Notes under the pieces: generated by a model
What the model was told of the DNA's origin: nothing
What the model saw: only the letters and a program-made list of their open reading frames with translations
Database searches by the model: none
Program-made: the position numbers and the translations under genes
Source: Serpula lacrymans var. lacrymans S7.9
Lineage: Eukaryota > Basidiomycota > Agaricomycetes > Boletales > Serpulaceae
DNA: 64,000 nucleotides
Direction: 5' to 3'
NCBI RefSeq assembly: GCF_000218685.1
Contig: NW_006763297.1
Coordinates: 665,557-729,556, forward strand
Shown: one piece after another, positions 35,601-47,753 of the stretch
Numbering within the stretch: the stretch's first letter is position 1
Layout: the number at the start of each line of letters is the position of its first letter

Positions 35601-36530
35601 GCCATGTGTGCCACCATGATCTCTAATAAATGTAATGTAACATACCTCAGCTGCTGCCCAAGAGGTTATAGTAAGCTGAAGTATTCCTATACTAAACCCC
35701 CTACTACTTATAGTCGGAGGTGCTACTCAATAAGGTATAAAGACTCCTAGGAGAACAATGGCGACTCCATGGAGTGGTGGCTATGCTCCATGGAGAACAA
35801 TGGTTGCTTTAGCAGAGACAGGGTTTATCTGGTTTTGTCAGTACCAAACCAAACTTTGGCATCCATGACCAATACAAGGCCCGAAAAATACTACAGATGC
35901 TTCTACACTAGTCTGGCTAACCTTTGTTGTCTTTCCTGCTTCCTCCTCCTCCTCCGCACCACTACCACCACAGCCACACCAGTCGAGGGAGACCCAGACG
36001 ACACATCAACTCATTGTCTGGCCCTCCCTCGAGTGTCCACCTCTGGAGTGTTCCCCTCCCCCCCCCTCCCCCTCATTGCTGTATTTCCTCTCTATGCCCC
36101 CCCTTTTGCCGTTTCTCCTCTCTATGCCTTCCCCATTTGTATTTTCTCGGTTCCTTTCAGTTGGTTTGTGTGGTGTGGTGTTGTTAGTTTAGTTGTCTCT
36201 TCACTTTGAAGCTGGGTTGTTCTCATCTCGTGGTCGTGTTCTCGCCTCGCTATTGTATATGCATGAATAGTAAAGATATGCAACTACATGGTTGATTTTG
36301 CTTACCTTGTGTGTTATTTTTTGGAGCTAGAGGCCTGGGGACTCGGTGAAAATCCGCCGCGTCGAACGTTGGGTAAAACCAATCGGTCTTCGAGCACTGA
36401 GAACCGAAATTTGGTCACTCCAGCCACTTCGCCCATCGAAGTCACGGTATGCTTCAAACGTTGGCCAATCTCTTCTGGTGAGGCGAAGAGTGGCGCCCAA
36501 CTCCACCGGTTGTAGATATTTTGCTAGCCA
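35601..36530. other. Repeat-derived intergenic DNA
   Basis: Low-complexity and repeat-like sequence between the copia fragment and the NACHT-ankyrin remnant. GGAGAACAATGG occurs twice, 40 bp apart (35752 and 35792), with CTCCATGGAG beside each copy. A C/T-rich stretch covers about 35935-36130. No protein match was recognised and no 5' LTR of the copia element was found. Confidence 0.4.
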
Positions 36531-36764
36531 TTAACAACAGCGAACTCCATTGGCCTTCACATCATGATGTCCCCTTTGTGGGCCCACATGCCCACTTTGT
36601 GATGCAACATATGGTGACTGCCGACCTTGATCACTTTTCCAGTTCACACCCATATTATGCCTGCCCTGGAGAACTTTACCTATTGCCACATTCCCCATCA
36701 GGGCTGCAGCAGAGAGTGACGCGCTCCAATGCCAATCGTGCTTACAGTCCACGCTCAACTCAAC
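36531..36764 (-). pseudogene. Detached ankyrin-repeat tail of the NACHT protein
   Basis: Directly after the stop at 36765-36767 the same reading frame remains open for 78 codons. It still looks like ankyrin sequence: SLSAAALMGNVAIGKVL, then SPYVASQSGHV and HHDVKANG. Several consensus positions are lost. This is the former C-terminal continuation of the gene to the right, now beyond an in-frame TAG. Confidence 0.65.
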
Positions 36765-38930
36765 CTAAGCCACCAGAGCTTCGAATATATCTACATACCC
36801 AGATCGAGCTGCGATGAAGAGTGGTGCATTGTCGATCTTCGGGTGCTTTGGGTGAATATGCACATCACGTCTTGTCAACAGCAGTTCAACGACTTCAACA
36901 TGTCCTTGTCTAGTTGCAGCGCAAAGTGGTGTATCACGCATGCTATCCTTCGAATTAATGTTGCTGGTTCCAGAAAGCAGCAACCTCACTACAGAAGCAT
37001 GTCCCCGTGCTCCTGCGACATGTAACGGAGTTCTACCCCAGTCGTCGTGTTTATTTATTGCAGCTCCGTTTTCTAACTGGTAGGCAGTGGTTCGTGCCAA
37101 ACCGAAGAAGGCACATAAATGTAGGGCGGAGCCCCCGGCGCAATCAAAGAAGGCGATACGGCGATTAGGGTAATATGCCAGAGCATTTTTCACTTTCTGC
37201 TTCGAAGAAAGAAATTCACGTATTATGATTTTGTTGCTATCCTCGACAGGTCCGCGTGCATGATGTCCCCAGTTCTGTCCAGCATATTTGCCAATACGTT
37301 TGTCCAAATTTACGGCAAATGATGATCCTAGAATCCGCAGGCAGGCATTGGTGATTTCTGCTTGAGGATCTGAGCATAACCATTCCTTATATTGTACAAA
37401 ATATTCCTGCGCTGTATAGTCTGTAGGTACCAGTGAATAGACGCCACTTGGAAAAATATGAATCATGAAACTCACGAACCAAGCGGAACACTGAATGTTC
37501 CGCATCAACCACAACCAGTCCAGCACAGACATTCGTAATGAATGACTCAGGCACAAGATCGTCGTCATCGACCTCAAGTACGTCTGTTGCAGAGAAGGCC
37601 AGAGCATAAAGCAGCTCCTTGATTCCAAGTGGTCGTAAGGCATGAACAATCCACATGATAGCCGTCAACGCAAGTTCTAGACAATCCGGTCCTTGCCCCC
37701 TGATCCGTTTCATTGTTTCATCGTAAGCACCGTGAACCTCTTTCGGTAGGTTTTGCAGCGCCGTTCGAATGGCTCGCGGTGTCATCTTGTGCGATAGCAG
37801 CTCAATATACAGAGAGCATAATAGAAACCTTGGCTTCAGGTGTGAAGTTTTAGTCTCAAGCACACGAAATAAACACTTACATTTCCCTTGCAGTTACTAT
37901 GAGCTCATTGATTATCTCTTCTCTGAGAGAGGGGTCTTTAGCTATGAGGGTGCGCAGTGATGTCCTTGTATCGATACGGCCTTCTATAACCCGACGCATA
38001 TCATCATCATGTGCATGGATAGGCATCTGCTCGACATCAGGAAGAGCCAACCTGATTGAGTCCAGATCACGTGAAGTTATCAGTAAGTTGACTTCTAGGG
38101 ACTGAAGCTTGCGAAGAAGCTCAAAGCAAGTGTCGTCGTCTTCTGTAACCTCGTCTAAAGCGTCAACAACAATGAAAGCTTCGGGAAAGGACTTGATTTC
38201 CGCCTTTAAAGTGCCAAAAACATCATGAATGTTTGGGGAGACGCCTTGTTTCCGATCCGTTTCGTAATGTGATTTGACACGATCGAAGACAGGTTGTGAT
38301 ACTTGAACTAGCTGTTTTAGAAGGCTTGCAAGAAGGCTGTGAACAGTTTGTACCGCTTGTTCCATGTAGTTGCAGTAAATGAAGACCGCTGCGACACTAT
38401 CGTTTCTGCGCTGCCTGATCAGGTGATCAATTATTCTTGATCTGGGGCAGCGCAAAAATGAGTAAAGATGGATTTTGATAGTGGCAAGAAAACCTACGCA
38501 AGGAAGGTCTTCCCAGCACCAGCTGTAATCTTGAAATTAATGGCATGAACTTGGCAATGACTTCAAAGCACTCACGAATCCCAGGACACCATAAAACTCT
38601 CATCTCTCCATCCCGCCAAGCCTTGAATTTTTCATCGTCGAGAACCCAATCCCCTGTGCCTTCTCGTCTTTTCCCGAAAATGTCATTTTGTCTTTGAGGG
38701 AAGTTTAGAGGAGACAGCCAGTCTGCGAGTCGCTGCCTTTCTTGAGCTGTATATTTATATATTAACAGGCAGCCGAAGAATAAGGCATGCACAAAACTCA
38801 TACGAGAATGGTGAATATACTGGTTGATAACTGCACCATTGCCGTCGATGTTGTTGTTGACCTGATGACTGTTGCCACTAATGTCGTTGAATGTACTGTA
38901 GCGAATATCGGCGGAATCAATTTGCGTCAT
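36765..38930 (-). CDS. NACHT-ankyrin (NLR-like) STAND protein, C-terminally truncated
   Basis: Exons joined by short introns give an N-terminal leader (STFNDISGNSHQVNNN), then LNFPQRQNDIFGKRREGTG. The Walker A is GIPGAGKTFLAS, encoded by a 25-nt exon (38498-38522) flanked by introns of 53 and 56 nt. Walker B is FIVVDALDEV and sensor 1 is LLITSRDLDSI. The winged-helix region (RAIRTALQNLPKEVHGAYDE) ends with FRLVHYTAQEYF after an intron. Four or more ankyrin repeats follow (GSALHLCAFFGL, WGRTPLHVAGARGHASVV, DTPLCAATRQGHVEVV, NAPLFIAARSGYVDIFEAL) and a TAG stops them at 36765. The start is uncertain: ATG 38930 is preferred, though the frame is open to 39320. Such proteins are fungal counterparts of animal and plant NLRs, linked to non-self recognition. 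The premature stop makes full function doubtful. Confidence 0.75.
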
Positions 38931-39950
38931 CCAATCTTCTGGAGAGCAGAGAGTGAAACACCCTGAGGAACTCTTGTAGTGGAGTCGGAGTCGAAAGGCT
39001 GGTATCTCCTGCGATTGGAAAGATGCCAAGTGAAAAGTGTCGAAGATGTGGCGGGAAGGGTGTAAGAAGGTAGACGCCTTGGATTTATTATACACTGACT
39101 GGCCATGCATCCAATGGCACTTTTTAATGACGCCCGTAGGGCACGTGAAATTGTACCTGGTACGATCATCACGAACTTCTTGTGAGAGCCTGAGAGGGAC
39201 GAGCGGAGTAAATGTAGGCCCGTATGACGGCGTTGTAGACACTTCTAACGCTTTTAAGATTGATGCGCCTTTTGTATGCTGTAGCGGTAATTTGCACGCT
39301 GAGTATTCGTACAATGTCATGTTGATTTATCAGTGCTTCATCATGATGATTAGATCCCTGGTCCAAGTTATTAGTTACAGACTGGCCGCCGGGGTCTGCC
39401 CACCATCTGCACCGCAGTAAAAATCGCAGACTGAGAAAACAAAATGCGTGTGTCCCGGTATTCAGTTCGGATTGGATCTACCAGAAACTGCTGCGCGCCG
39501 AAAAACCGCGAGGGCGCCGAGGAGTCAGTTGGGCGGTAATGATTTGAGAATATGAGCTACTGGCGGATGAGTTAAAAACGTGAACGTGAAAGGTCCATCG
39601 AATAACTCACTCGCCTGGCCACTACTCTCGTTCGCATCGCTACGAAGGCTTTTTGGCCGTGATATATCGTGTTTATAGGTGCCGTGGATAATGGCAAAAA
39701 GTGCAAGAGCTCGTAGGCACGTTATGGCACGGATGAAAGAGGTACTCAAGAGAAGAGGGATTGTGATACATATAATTGCTGCCACGGTGATGACGTCGAT
39801 ATTTAAGTCGGACAACCACCTTAGCTCGGTCTCTTCCGGTTCAACTTAGACCTCATTCACACAAATCAAAAGTTGTCAGACATCTAAAACTTCGAGCTCT
39901 ACGCTGTATAATATTCTACCCCTATTAAACTCACATCTCTGCCATCGAAT
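38931..39950. other. Intergenic upstream of NLR-like gene
   Basis: The left part is the open N-terminal extension of the NACHT gene frame, whose composition does not look conserved. A 96-codon minus frame (39815-39525) has one hydrophobic stretch (VAAIICITIPLLLS) but no other support. Nothing else was seen. Confidence 0.35.
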
Positions 39951-41466
39951 TTACTCTCCTGTCCCTAATATTGCCCATATCTCCCCGACGAACCCCTTTT
40001 CTTCTTTACTCAAAAACAGCATCACCGTACTAAATCGTGGTACTTTGGGTAAGAATTCCATATACTGCCTCACTCGTGAGTTTATGCTTTCTTCCGACTT
40101 GGTCTTCAATACGCCAAGAAAGGTTTGCAACAGGGAGGCCAGAATGGAAGGTTCGAGAGAGGATTGGAACAGGGAGGGCATAGAAGCAGGGAGGATATGC
40201 TACATGGGGTTTAATATGTGTTCAATATTTCATTAATGAGACGACGCACAGATAGTAGTTCCCAACGGTCTGAATCAGAGCTCAAAGACTCCCATGATTT
40301 TGTAAATTGAAAGAGCGTCATGGGCGTCGAAACCCTACTCGTCGGCATTGCCTTTGACGTCTCAGGTTTCGTACGCGTCGATTCTTGTGATGGCGCAGGT
40401 ATCCCTGTCGTCGACCCCGAAGGTTTGCCATTTTCTTTTGTGGCAAAGAGGGTGTGTTTTCCAGATTGACGAAAGATCCCGCCATTCCGGGTGACTTTAG
40501 CATCGCGTGCTTGTTTGACTTGTTCGAATGTATCCTTTTTCACCGACGGCTGGGGTTCCGGGTTATTGGCCAGCCCAGGATTTTCCGTCACTATTGGTAC
40601 GGAAGCATCGCTGGGAGATATGCGTCTAGAAGATACAGGCTTAAACATATCCCCGTCATCCGTCTTTGCCTCAGTGATCCTAACAGGAACCTGTGCAGGG
40701 ATAGAATGCGAGGCAGGCGTGGGAGCCTTATGCTCTACTGGATCTACTATCTGTATGGGGATACGTCGACGTCTCGGTGTTTCCGTCGTCCGTCGCTGAG
40801 CGGCCGAGCTATCAACATTTTGCACGCGGTTGACAGTTTTCTGAAAGTTGTTTCATGAATCATGATGAATGTAACATGGGCGGATACTATGAATAGGCTT
40901 ACTACAGCGGGACCCTGCTTTGCTCCCTGCTGCGAGATCGCGAGTTCCAATTTGTGAAGCTCTTGAGCTACAGCATCATTGGCGGGTTCTAGTTTCAGAG
41001 CATCTTTGAAGTCTGTTGCAAATCAGCAATGACGTAGAGCGAGGGTGTTCATGTTCTTACCCCTTTGTGCATCAGTCAGTTGATCCAAAGCCAAGCGGGC
41101 TTGCCCTCGTCTATAAAAAGCCTTTGCGCTCAAGGGATTCAACGTCAAAACGGTAGTGCAATCTCTCTCCGCATCCTTATTTCTGCATAGGATGCCAGTC
41201 AGAAGCTGGTAGGACAGACGGAGATGACGAGAGCGAGTAAACGTACTTGCCTAGTTTGAGATAAGCAGCGGCACGATTGAGAGGAAACGTAGGATCAGTG
41301 CTATCTGCAAGAATAGCAGAGGTGTAGTGACCGATTGCGGTGGGATAGTCGCCAACTTTGAACGCCGTGTTGCCCTACGAAACGACGGTAAGGGCGACAT
41401 TGCGATCACGAGCAAGACACGTCAGCCTGCCTTATTTTTTGCAAGGATTGCTTTTTCTGACGCCAT
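39951..41466 (-). CDS. RPAP3-like TPR co-chaperone (R2TP)
   Basis: The ATG at 41466 starts MASEKAILAKNK, followed after an intron by GNTAFKVGDYPTAIGHYTSA. Further TPR motifs are PTFPLNRAAAYLKLGK, DAERDCTTVLTLNPLSAKAF, and YRRGQARLALDQLTDAQRDF. A Pro/Thr/Lys-rich linker leads to the C-terminal domain: MTLFQFTKSWESLSSDSDRW, then ILPASMPSLFQSSLEPSIL and VPRFSTVMLFLSKEEK, which is the RPAP3 C-terminal pattern. RPAP3 ties Hsp90 (via TPR) to the Rvb1/Rvb2-Pih1 machinery that assembles RNA polymerase II, snoRNPs and PIKK kinases. The first intron (41375-41430) has a GC donor (AAG|GCAGGC) instead of GT; without removal the frame stops at once. Divergent from DUG2. Confidence 0.85.
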
Positions 41467-41839
41467 AACGATTCTGATTGGACGTCCTGAATAGCCTGAA
41501 ACTGTGAAGATGGATACTTGGTGGTGAAATACGAAGTTTGAAGCTTAAAGCTTTGCCCTGGGCTGTAATATTTACTTGGGGTTGACAGTAACGAGATGTA
41601 GTAAACACCGCTGTGAGATAGTGTTAGATGACAAAGGCTCTGCAAGAGCAAAGAATGGTACCTTTAGCGTTGATCTGAGAAGTAAGAATGAAAGAGCCGT
41701 GACAGGCGCGCTGCCTGGACACGAACGCCGCCTCGAGGAGACCTCGTTACGTCCATCAGCACACAGCAAATCCTCAGTTCCGCCTTATAGGAAATGTCTT
41801 TGTCTCCTACAGTTCCTCACCGTACGCCTTTATTCTGCC
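41467..41839. promoter_or_regulatory. Shared divergent promoter, RPAP3-like / DUG2
   Basis: 373 bp separates the two divergent start codons. I see no clear TATA box. The stretch also holds the 5' leaders of both transcripts. Confidence 0.5.
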
Positions 41840-44800
41840 ATGTCTGCCCTCGATACCTTATTTGCTCTCTCTCTCCCCCAACCTACAGCTTCTCTCAGTC
41901 GCAGCTTGCCCTCCACCGCCCCCCATCCACATCTCTTGCATTCCCTCAGTGATCGCAACAACTCGGTGCTCAGCTTGGCTGCTGATCGTGATCACATCTT
42001 CATCGGAACCCAATGTCACAATATCTCAGTCAGTCTATTTGAGGCCCCGTCCGTCAGAACCAGGCTGATCTCCCCTACTAGGTTTGGGACAAGGAATCCT
42101 TTACACTCAAAGCCACGCTCAGGGGACACACAGGTAGCATATTGGCACTGGAATATGCGCAAGATAAAAAATGGCTGTTCAGCTCCTCAGGTGCGCAACA
42201 TTCATATACATTAACACGTCGTTGTCTCATAGTCTCATTAGGTGATAGTACCGTCAGAGTATGTGTTACTATTGCACCATTCCACCTTATCCTTAATTGC
42301 TGATCTTAGGTCTGGTCAACCATCACTCTGTTACCCATCTACGTCCTTCACCCATATCTAGAAACTGGAGCAGGCGATCTCTTCTCTCTCGTCTGGTGCT
42401 CGTCCCTACAGACCCTTTACATAGGCTGTCAAAACACGTCGCTCCAATGGTTTGATTTCAGTCGAGAGCAATTCTTCGACTCTTACGGCTCAGGAACCTC
42501 AACGCCTTCCCGCAAAGCCCACAAATTCTTCGACAGCTATCCCCAGTACCAACATCGTCCCGCAGACATCTTCGCGTCAAATGGCAGCCCTTCGATGACA
42601 CCTTCTACTTCGGGTGACGGCGTTCCAACCCTGTCTGTTCCAGCTCCCCGCGCCTCTCTCAACATCCCCGCCCGAAACGTCGTCGATTCGGCTCATTTCG
42701 GATACATCTACTGCATGGCACTCTTGCCATCGAATAGGGAAGGATGCGACGACGTCATATCACCAGAGAATGTTGACATCCAGCTCGTGACAGGAAGCGG
42801 AGATGAAACTGTCAAGGTCTGTCACCAACTTGAAGTCAATTGATCCCATATCATTGATCGCCCTACGTATAGCTGTGGAAATGTGGACCTGCAGGCCCGA
42901 CTTTGACGCACACTTTTGATTGCTGTGATGGTGCTGTTTTATCACTTGCAGCTCGCGAAGAGACCATCTATGCAGGGTGTCAAGATGGCTATGTGAAGAT
43001 CTGGGATCTAGAAACAAAAACACTAGTCAGGACGATTATCGTTCAAGAGGTCCGGTCTTTTCCATTTCCCTTGTTGCTTGATAATGAGATCTGGCTCTTC
43101 CAGAATGTGGATGTCCTGTCGCTATCTCTCATGCAATCTGATCTCTATACTTGTTCCGCAAATGGTCAAATACAGGTTACTGCGAACGTCTACCGTTGAC
43201 TGGCATGGTTTCTCACTTGTTTTTGGTTACTTTTTAGCGCTGGTCTCTTTCATTTGATTGTACAGCGTCGTGGCGAGCTCACGATGGGATAGTCCTTTCT
43301 TCGATCGTCACACGTTCGAAAGGGTCAAAAAGCTTTTTCCTGCTATCAGGAGCTAACGATGGCATGATCAATGTAGGATCTTAGATCTTCTGCACAACAT
43401 TGTGTTGATCTAGCCCATAGGTATGGAGTATCGTCCCACCAAAGAAGGTGAACGCCATTTCCCAAGATATCAACGCACTATTTTCGGAGTCCCCAGGCGT
43501 ACAAGGCACGCTCCTTTCAAGCTGCATTCATTCTGTCCTTGACGTAATATTTCATCGCAGAATCTGAAACCATGACATATGCGCTATCGATGTTTGTTTC
43601 CATCCCTAGTGTAAGCTGTGAATCGGCCCATCGTGAAGATTGTCGACAGGCGGCTATATGGCTGAAAAAATGCTTGCATCAGCTTGGTGCCGAGTCCACT
43701 CTTGTAAGACCATGATGACTCTGCGACTTCTGACGAGTTTCTCATCTGCATTTTAGTTGTCTACGTACGAAGGTGGTAATCCCTTAGTCTTGGCCAAGTT
43801 CCAAGGTACGCAAACGAAACACCGTAAACCACGTATTCTGTTCTACGGGTAAGTGGGAAACAAAGGCAATCCAACATTTTCATGATTCATATCTCACTTT
43901 TCATACGCCAGGCACTACGACGTTATATCAGCCCCTAGCGAAGGCTGGAACTCGGACCCTTTCACTGTAACTGGTCGCAATGGATATCTATATGGCCGAG
44001 GTGTCACAGACAACAAAGGTCCGATCTTGGCTGTGGCTTGTGCAGCAGCTGAGCTACTTGGGAAACGCTCATTGGGTGTCGATTTGACCATGTTGATTGA
44101 GGGCGAGGAAGAAACGGGTAGTAGGGGCTTTGTGGATGCTGTCAAGAAATATAAGGTGCCCCCCCTTCACTTTGCTCGTTTATGGAAAACCGACTTGCTA
44201 ATGACAATACAGAACTTGATTGGGGACGTTGATGTGATCATCCTAAGGTATCTTTTTTTCCTGTATCGTTTCCAATGTAATGCTAATGCGTCTCGGGAAG
44301 TAACTCTACATGGATCACAGACTACCCTCCATGTATAACCTACGGCTTGCGAGGGGTTGTCCACTGTTCTGTCGAAGTCAGTAGAGATTCTAGTAGGAAA
44401 GACGTAAATGACTCATATTTGTCTTCTTACTAGATTTCCAGCAATTCTCCTGACCTTCACTCTGGTGTTGAAGGAGGTGCTGCAGCGGAGCCTATGATGG
44501 ACATGTGCGTTTATCTAATGTTATCATACTATCATAGCTTCATTTATAGAATCGTTATCTACAGGATAAACGTATTGGCCACCTTGACCGATAGCGAACG
44601 AAAGGTGAACATTCCTCGGTTTTGTTAGTATTTTTACTCCCTCCGATGGAAGTGCCCCATCTCACATTTTATTGAACCAAGACGACGATGTGCGGCCATT
44701 AACAGAAGAAGAAGAGAAATTGTACGACTTATTATCGCAAGTCACTCAGCGGCCTGGTTCATCCCTGTCCTCCCGATGGCGCGAGCCTTCTTTGACGGTA

Positions 44801-45528
44801 CACAATATTGAAGTTTCTGGGCCAAAGAGTGAATTTCCCTAAAGCTGAACGTACTATCTCAAATACTGAGCGTTTCCACCAGATTCCACCGTCATTCCCG
44901 GAAAAGTCAAGACTCAGCTATCCCTTCGCGTTGTCCCCGATCAAGATTTACAATCTATCGCAAATTCCCTGGTAGACCACTTGAAAACGTCATTCCAAAA
45001 GCTAAACTCACCCAATGAATTCGACGTCAGTGCCCATTTTTTTTACCTTCCATCTCTACTACGTTAAACATCAGAGACAGGTCAATGTTAACCACACTGC
45101 TGACTGGTGGCTCGGCAATCTCGACGATCCATGGTTCCAAACCCTCGAAGCGGCCGTACGAGACGAGTGGGGTGTTGATCCTCTACGAATCCGAGAGGGA
45201 GGGGTACGTCTCCGTTTTCTTTCCTTTGAGCGTTCCATATTAACAGAGAGTTAACGCATACTTAGTCGATCCCGTCAATACCCTACTTGGAGAGAGAATT
45301 TGGGTGCCAGGCTCTCCACTTACCCCTTGGACAGAGCACAGTCAGTGTCTTTATTGCTGTCATACTTCGAATACTCACGACAACAAAATATAAATATAGG
45401 ACCAAGCCCATTTACCGAATGAACGTATCTCATTATCAAACCTCCGCAGGGGCAAATCCGTATTCCAGCGTTTTTTACTCGGAGTGGCGGATAATGACAC
45501 CTTGTTTTTGAACCCTACTAAATCATAA
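41840..45528 (+). CDS. DUG2: DUG2, WD40-M20 glutathione-degradation subunit
   Basis: Many exons. The N-terminal half is a WD40 propeller: NNSVLSLAADRDHIFIGTQ, LRGHTGSILALEYAQDKKWL, DSTVRVWS, AREETIYAGCQDGYVKIWDL, SANGQIQRWSL, SGANDGMINVWSI. The C-terminal half is an M20 metallopeptidase: RILFYGHYDVISAPSEGW (metal His), RGVTDNKGPILAVACAAAE (bridging Asp), LIEGEEETGSRGF (catalytic Glu pair) and SSNSPDLHSGVEGG (dimer-domain His). QSTDQAHLPNERISLSNL carries the last metal ligand His. All key residues are present. The end is NDTLFLNPTKS at 45528. In yeast, Dug2 with the amidotransferase-like Dug3 cleaves glutathione in the cytosol, independent of gamma-glutamyl transpeptidase. The WD40-M20 fusion is diagnostic. 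No break was seen. Confidence 0.92.
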
Positions 45529-46252
45529 AACTACTCTTCAAGTTTGCTGCTTTCTTGCTACTATGTATCTCATCATACTTTATACTTGCATAAATTGTAC
45601 ACTGTTGGAATCCAGGATATAACTAAGGAATGGTCTTGCTTTGACGATCTTTCGGTTTTCGTGTGCTACGTTATAGTTATAGTGGTGGGCAGATGGCACG
45701 ACATGGATCAGCAAACTAGATAACGGAAGGTGTAGAGTGGACCTATAGTACTATGTTCATTCGCACAGCGCTGTGAGTAGAACATCATAAAGATTGCAAG
45801 GAAATCGGAAATCAGCCAAGGTGCATTCCAAGGTTTCTGATTCCTCAATGAGGATTTCCGTACATTTCCAGCTTTTATTCATGCGCAGATTGTTCTGACC
45901 TTGATTTTCAGCGTAATTGATAGCTGCCGGTGCAAGGCATGAAAGAAAACTCATGAAGGCGAATTTCAGTGACGATGGCCCGATACGTTGGCGCAAACAT
46001 TCCCTGAGAATATACTACCTTTGTTTTCTACAATGAATTGGATTGCAAGAAGTATATCACAATATCTATCGAAGCGCGCAGGCGATCTTTTTCCTTCTTC
46101 GCGGATAATCGAGTACAGAGACAAGCGGTGATCTTCATCGTCACTATATATATAGTAGAAACAGGAAGCATCCCGAATTTTACAACGAGCTATGTCATTC
46201 AAACACTGTTCAATTTTGATTCAAAAGATAAAAAATGATATAAGAGATAAAC
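45529..46252. other. Intergenic between convergent genes
   Basis: 3' regions of DUG2 and of the glycosyltransferase-like gene. Minus-strand frames at 45757-45996 and 45966-46202 carry no motif. Nothing recognised. Confidence 0.4.
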
Positions 46253-47728
46253 TCACCTCACGTTGAAATCGACACCTTGTCTGATACCAGACTCCGCCAG
46301 AAGATGCCGCACATCGTCAACATGTCCATGATTTCCCGTCCACACACCATCGGTATCGACATCACCCCAATGGAACGTATGGAATGTGTCTACTTCGTAC
46401 CCTTCCTCCCACTTCTGTCGAACAAAAGAAGCATTGAAAGGTGGCTGGAATATCCACCACTAACATAGCAGGACCCCCAACAATTCCACCATTAGGCAAC
46501 AGGGAATATCAAAGGCTGTACTTTGCACTCACATGATCAACGTATAGTATTGGCTCGTCTAATGGCACCACTAGATGGACCGCGGTAGGCGTTGCTATCT
46601 CAAGAAAACAATCGGTCTCTAGGAATAGCCCAAGAACGTCTAGGAAATTCTGGCGATGACGGCCTGGGATATAAAGTGTATCTGCAGAACCGCCAATAAA
46701 CCGGGTGACGCCATCAGTAAAAAGTTCGAGGCGTTTCCTCATCTGAAAAGGTACTTTCAGGAAAGCCTCCATACAGACATGAACGCCGACATGCGGGTCT
46801 CTGTAGCGAATAAGATTAAAAAAGCCACTCTCCACCATCGGGACAAAAGTACACTCACCCCCACCTGTAGTAATAATAAAAAAGTGAGCTGGCGTAGCAG
46901 CTGATAAAGCAGTAGACTTACCACCAATCATATTGCCACCCTCTCCAGGTTTCGGTGAGGTTGAGAAAAGGGTCTGGAGATAGTATGGCCGAAGGAGCGT
47001 GTTGGCTCGCCTTTGCATCTGGTTGAGCCGGGTTAGGAACATACTGCGCCCACGGCGAATGGTACCAAAAGTAGTTTTGATCGAACTGTTGCAGGCGAGG
47101 GATGTTGAGAAGTGTATCGAACGGCGCCCAGAGATAGCCATCATAACAATCATGCTCCTTCATGGCTGTGTATAACATGTGATGCGCCATCTAAGTAATA
47201 AACAGAATGAGCAGGGCATAGAATTCTAGGCGATAAATGACAAATACCCTTCCAGCCATCTTGTAGAATGATGGATCACTGAGGTCTTCGTCGGACTGGT
47301 AGGAATCCACGAGAACATCATAAGAATGCGAGAAACCGGCATCTTCTCTACTTGCTGGGCCAATGAAGATAATCTGGGGTGTACATTAAGTATATCAAAA
47401 ATACGAGCTGTTGAACGCCTACATTAGGAAAAAATTCCGAGTATACCTCCTTGTAGAAGTCTAGATTACCATTATAGCGTGCATGACTGAAGAAGACGAT
47501 TAACAAGACGTTATCGAAGTTGTGATATGTCCGCGGCTCGAAATACGATATGGATGGAAGGGGCCTCCGGTGACAACTTGTTTGCTCGATGGATACGTTT
47601 ATTGGTTCTATGGAGGATACGGATGCACTTTGCAGGGACGGAAACTTTTCGTGGAGCACGACAAAGACAGTGTAGGCGATAGCCACGCAGAATGTTACAG
47701 TTGCACCGATAGTTCGGCGACCAGGCAT
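46253..47728 (-). CDS. Type II membrane glycosyltransferase-like protein
   Basis: The ATG at 47728 is followed by a signal anchor (TIGATVTFCVAIAYTVFVVL) and a short stem. The body is strongly ordered: LLIVFFSHARYNGNLDFYKE, IIFIGPASREDAGFSHSYDV, MAHHMLYTAMKEHDCYDGYL, and WAPFDTLLNIPRLQQFDQ. These are followed by FWYHSPWAQYVPNP, SLTETWRGW-type residues, IGGSADTLYIPGRHRQNFLD, LFLETDCFLEIATPTAVHL, PLDEPILYVDHWWIFQPPFN and HTFHWGDVDTDGVW. I recall near-identical uncharacterised proteins across basidiomycetes. The lumenal topology, the 'GYLWxPFDTLLN' segment and conserved acidic clusters suggest a Golgi glycosyltransferase, with a weak hint of the DUF288/STELLO group. The substrate is unknown. It starts 25 bp after the stop of the upstream membrane gene on the same strand. 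Confidence 0.75.
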
Positions 47729-47753
47729 TGCCTAAAGAACTTAATTATCCACT

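Noticed and set aside
39525..39815. Small membrane protein of 96 codons on the minus strand
   Set aside because: One hydrophobic stretch only, no motif, no splice support; it lies in the leader region of the NACHT gene.
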